Positions 4,914 to 7,650 of a DNA stretch of 7,650 bases are shown here, one piece after another (position 1 is the stretch's first letter; every line of letters starts with the position of its first letter). Position numbers and translations under genes: made by a program. The stretch spans positions 1-7,650 of the forward strand of contig JBDREF010000475.1 of NCBI GenBank assembly GCA_043820045.1. Reading direction: 5' to 3'. Origin of the DNA: JBDREF01 sp043820045. GTDB lineage: Bacteria > Planctomycetota > Phycisphaerae > Sedimentisphaerales > Anaerobacaceae. The notes beneath the pieces are model-generated. The model ran no database searches and was not told where the DNA came from. It saw only the letters and a list, made by a program, of their open reading frames with translations.

Positions 4914-7607
4914 TCAATCCTCCTCCCCGCTCCGTGTCACCGCCTGGTCGTACCACATGAGCAGTTTCGGGTCTTCCTGGAGGACGTTCTCGGGAATCTT
5001 GCGGGCCACGGTGATGATGGTGGTGTAATCCCTCTCCTGCCATGCCCTCTTGAACCCGGCGCGGACGGCCTCGAGTCGGAACACCTTCAGGCGCTTCTGG
5101 CTGGATGCCCGGTAGTCCTCAAACTCTTTGAGTAGCGACCTCTCGCGCAGCTTCTCCAGGTCGCCGGCCTTGTTCGGATCGGGCATGTACCAGCGGTCCT
5201 TGGCCTTGGCGCACAGGCTTTTGTCGTCTTTGGGTAAGTTGCGAAAATCCTTGAAGTTGGTTGATAAATAGCTGTGAATCTGGTTTGGCACTTCATCGTT
5301 GCCATCGTAGCGCAGAAAATTTTGTTCCAGCATCTCGGACAGCTCCAGGGGTTTTTCGTGTTTCTGCCAGCCGCCGATCTCCTTGAGAAACTGTGGGTGG
5401 AGTTCCTGGAAGGTCTGGGGCTTCTTAATGAGCTGTTGTTTGAGCCACTGGATAGCCGAGGACTCATCGGTGACGAAGAGCTGGAGCTGTAGGACTTCCC
5501 GGACCGTCATACGCTTCTTGTCGTATTCGGCCACCTGTTCGGGCAGGAAGTACATGCCGTCCCGCTCGGAGAAACGCTGGGCCAGTCCGGCGTAAAACTC
5601 CGTTGCGGACAGGGGCACGGTCACGCCACGCTGAACGTGTAAGGCCACCATGCGGTCGAAGAGAAGGTAATTCTGCCGCTCGGCGATGACCTCGGCCTGG
5701 CCGTTCTTGGAGATGAAGATCGGGAGTTGTTTCAAGTGGGTGCGGACGAAATCCCAGAGGCCAGCCTCGGTTCCTGCATCCAAAGCAAATCTCTGCTCCA
5801 ATCCTCCATTAGGCTTGTACGCTGTTATGGCGAGGTCAGTCTTAGCAGTATTTGCCTTACTATCCTGGTGGATTGTGCCACTCTTTCCTTTATCAAGTGC
5901 CCTTACGGTCGACACAATGAAACCTGCTCGCTGAATCGCCTCCTGTATACAAGTCCAGATGGCATTATGCGAGTTATGGAATTCTGTAGTGATCCATCGT
6001 CCGGGCTTCAAGACCCGGTAAAATTCCTTGTAGCATGCAATCATTTCGGAAAGATAGAACATTATATCCTTGTTTTGACCTGGATTGACCGTGGCATCAG
6101 ACCCATCTTCGGTAAATACTCCTAACCAGTACTCCCATAGGAAGTTGACTTCAGAATACATAATATTTCCACCAAAGGGAGGATCTACGAAAATATAGTC
6201 GACTGTATTCTCTGGAAATCTGAGATCAGAAGAAGATCCCGTAATGATACAACGCGGTACTTCGTTACGAGAAAGACCAACTCTCTCGAAGTCCCTTATC
6301 TTCTCCTCAAGCATCTGAAAAACATTCATTTCCACTTGAATGCTTGGGATATACAGCGTGTTGGCTAACGGACCGTTTACCCTTCCTTGAGGGTTGTGCC
6401 TATTTACTATGAAACGGTTTCGCCTAGTTGAATTGCGGTCAAGTATCGATTCCAGAATAAGGAATGCAGCGCGCCGTAAATCGTAATCTGTTAATGTTTC
6501 TACCTCGCTACAGATTGAACTGAGTGCAACAAAATTCCGATAAGTATAAAATTGGTGTGCATAACTGATCTTGTGCGACTCTTTAGGCTGATTAAGGTTA
6601 TATCCTTTCGGTAATTCTTGGACCTTGCGGTCACTTGGCCATGATAAATCATGGACCTTTTTCCCCAAGTCAAAGTCGGCCTGATCAGGTATCTTCCTTC
6701 GTTTAGCTCTTCCATCGAAATAACTAAGGAGAACTGGTTCAGATATCACTTCATCGACAAGTTTTCCCGATCCCTTATCGATCACTTTTCTGGTTTGTTT
6801 GGCTTCGGTTGTGCTAGTGAAAAGAGCACGGCAATGGGGGCATTCTGGTTTACTTAGCTGATTCCCCTCATCAAGTCTTATGGTCAAATCCCAGTAATTG
6901 CTTGGGTGCAAACACTCCGGACAAATATGTACATCGGCCCATACAATGTAATTGACATCGTATTCTTGATCCTTGAACTTCGTTCTATACATCCAACCCA
7001 ATCGCTCCCGCACGTTATGGAGGATTGATCTTATAGCGAGGATTGCATTTGGATTTTTGGAAAGTGCATACATGCTGTTGGCGATGTTTGTCGCGACAGG
7101 TGAGAGATCTGAGAGAATTGGGATTCGATCCGTCAAGGTTGCTGCAATGCCGGTCATCCCCGTCCCACAGAACCCGTCGAAAACAATGTCCCCCGGCTCG
7201 GTGTAATGCAGGATGTACCGCATGATGGCCTTGTGCGGGACCTTGGTATGGTAGGAGTGGGCGTTGTAGATCGGGTCGTTCTTGCCCTCGCTCACATCCG
7301 TGGCGAACGGCTCGCGGCTGTATGGCTTGCTGGGGTCATACGGCTTGCCGTAATGATTGATGAAATCCGCGATGAATGGGTTGGGGCAGGCGGTGTAGTG
7401 CGGAGGGTCGGACAGCGCCAGGATATCCTCGTCGGAGCCGATGGGGAATCCCTCGATCCTACGGAACTCAGGGTCCTTCAGTTTCTCGCGCAGTTTCTCC
7501 AGGAAGTATTCGCGTCGCGCCTGGTCGTTCGGGAAGTTCATGCCGAGACATTCGACCGGTTGATCAGCTATTTCGTTCAGAATTTCTTCGTACGATTTTT
7601 TGAACAT
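4914..7607 (-). CDS. pglX: BREX-type DNA methyltransferase with inserted Zn ribbon, PglXI-like (897 aa)
   Basis: This is an S-adenosylmethionine-dependent DNA amino-methyltransferase (N6-adenine or N4-cytosine). In BREX it marks host DNA and is needed for phage exclusion. Motif X/I is PHKAIMRYIL...DGFCGTGMTG (124-153). A Zn ribbon follows: CPEC (229-232) and CPHC (256-259). Catalytic motif IV is DPPF (475-478), in DYIFVDPPFGGNIMYSE, followed by EFYRVLKPG (528-536). Motif I precedes motif IV with about 320 residues between, much more than in small methylases. Residues 600-897 show no motif I know. Family members of about 900 residues with this layout occur in type 3 BREX, and the pglZ-like gene downstream supports that. 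No restriction endonuclease of the classical type adjoins it. The ATG at 7605-7607 lacks a clear ribosome site and the frame stays open to the right edge, so the true start could be further upstream. GC drops sharply in the middle of the gene. Confidence 0.85.
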   Translation of the reverse strand: MFKKSYEEILNEIADQPVECLGMNFPNDQARREYFLEKLREKLKDPEFRRIEGFPIGSDEDILALSDPPHYTACPNPFIADFINHYGKPYDPSKPYSREPFATDVSEGKNDPIYNAHSYHTKVPHKAIMRYILHYTEPGDIVFDGFCGTGMTGIAATLTDRIPILSDLSPVATNIANSMYALSKNPNAILAIRSILHNVRERLGWMYRTKFKDQEYDVNYIVWADVHICPECLHPSNYWDLTIRLDEGNQLSKPECPHCRALFTSTTEAKQTRKVIDKGSGKLVDEVISEPVLLSYFDGRAKRRKIPDQADFDLGKKVHDLSWPSDRKVQELPKGYNLNQPKESHKISYAHQFYTYRNFVALSSICSEVETLTDYDLRRAAFLILESILDRNSTRRNRFIVNRHNPQGRVNGPLANTLYIPSIQVEMNVFQMLEEKIRDFERVGLSRNEVPRCIITGSSSDLRFPENTVDYIFVDPPFGGNIMYSEVNFLWEYWLGVFTEDGSDATVNPGQNKDIMFYLSEMIACYKEFYRVLKPGRWITTEFHNSHNAIWTCIQEAIQRAGFIVSTVRALDKGKSGTIHQDSKANTAKTDLAITAYKPNGGLEQRFALDAGTEAGLWDFVRTHLKQLPIFISKNGQAEVIAERQNYLLFDRMVALHVQRGVTVPLSATEFYAGLAQRFSERDGMYFLPEQVAEYDKKRMTVREVLQLQLFVTDESSAIQWLKQQLIKKPQTFQELHPQFLKEIGGWQKHEKPLELSEMLEQNFLRYDGNDEVPNQIHSYLSTNFKDFRNLPKDDKSLCAKAKDRWYMPDPNKAGDLEKLRERSLLKEFEDYRASSQKRLKVFRLEAVRAGFKRAWQERDYTTIITVARKIPENVLQEDPKLLMWYDQAVTRSGEED
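5800..7100 (-). other. AT-rich core segment inside the methyltransferase gene
   Basis: Hand counts over 60-nt rows give 35-47% GC inside this stretch (40% at 6121 and 6181, 35% at 6541, 47% at 6661). Outside it, in the same gene, they give 55-67% (67% at 5041, 62% at 5641, 65% at 7261, 55% at 7441). The edges are approximate. The segment encodes about residues 170-603, including the Zn ribbon and the DPPF motif, while motif I lies just outside it in GC-rich sequence. This suggests a mosaic gene. Confidence 0.65.
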
Positions 7608-7650
7608 ATCCGGTTGCTTATCCGTAAATATTTGAATTGTTGTGCTATCT
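7608..7650 (-). other. 43 nt upstream of the methyltransferase ATG, no gene end visible
   Basis: In the methyltransferase frame these bases contain no stop, so a longer N-terminus is formally possible. The minus strand just before the ATG reads AAGCAACCGGAT, which has no convincing ribosome site. No upstream stop codon, promoter or terminator can be assigned. In BREX-3 the gene expected here is brxC. Confidence 0.3.

Noticed and set aside
4914..7607. Methyltransferase as part of a classical type II restriction-modification pair
   Set aside because: No type II endonuclease-like ORF is adjacent. The roughly 900-aa size, Zn-ribbon insertion and pglZ neighbour fit BREX better.

Overview
The window is one continuous minus-strand operon of phage-defence genes from a bacterium of moderate to high GC (roughly 52-65% in most genes). 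All five recognisable genes are read right to left. No credible plus-strand gene, tRNA, rRNA, CRISPR array or transposase was seen. The host phylum cannot be named from this sequence.

Layout in transcription order. (1) 7607-4914: an 897-aa DNA methyltransferase with motif I, an inserted four-cysteine Zn ribbon and a DPPF catalytic motif, of the type called PglXI in type 3 BREX. (2) 4818-2995: a 607-aa OLD-family nuclease (ABC-type ATPase plus TOPRIM), GajA-like. (3) 3023-1192: a UvrD/PcrA-type helicase, GajB-like, split into two frames by a -1 shift that falls exactly on an in-frame C_CCA_AAG heptamer. (4) 1146-862: a 94-aa protein in the slot where BREX-3 normally carries the large BrxHII helicase; it may be a collapsed remnant of that gene. 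(5) 869 to the left edge: the first 289 residues of a PglZ-type protein, whose phosphatase core lies outside the window.

Interpretation. pglX and pglZ are the core pair of BREX, and their order fits BREX-3 (brxF-brxC-pglXI-brxHII-pglZ-brxA). The OLD nuclease and UvrD helicase are the two components of Gabija. The window therefore looks like a Gabija-like pair nested inside a BREX-3-like operon, with brxHII missing or reduced. Three features deserve attention: the frameshift heptamer in the helicase, a sharp AT-rich core inside the GC-rich methyltransferase gene (probable domain exchange), and the possible brxHII remnant. The BREX-3 and Gabija assignments rest on motifs, lengths and gene order read by eye, not on a database search.
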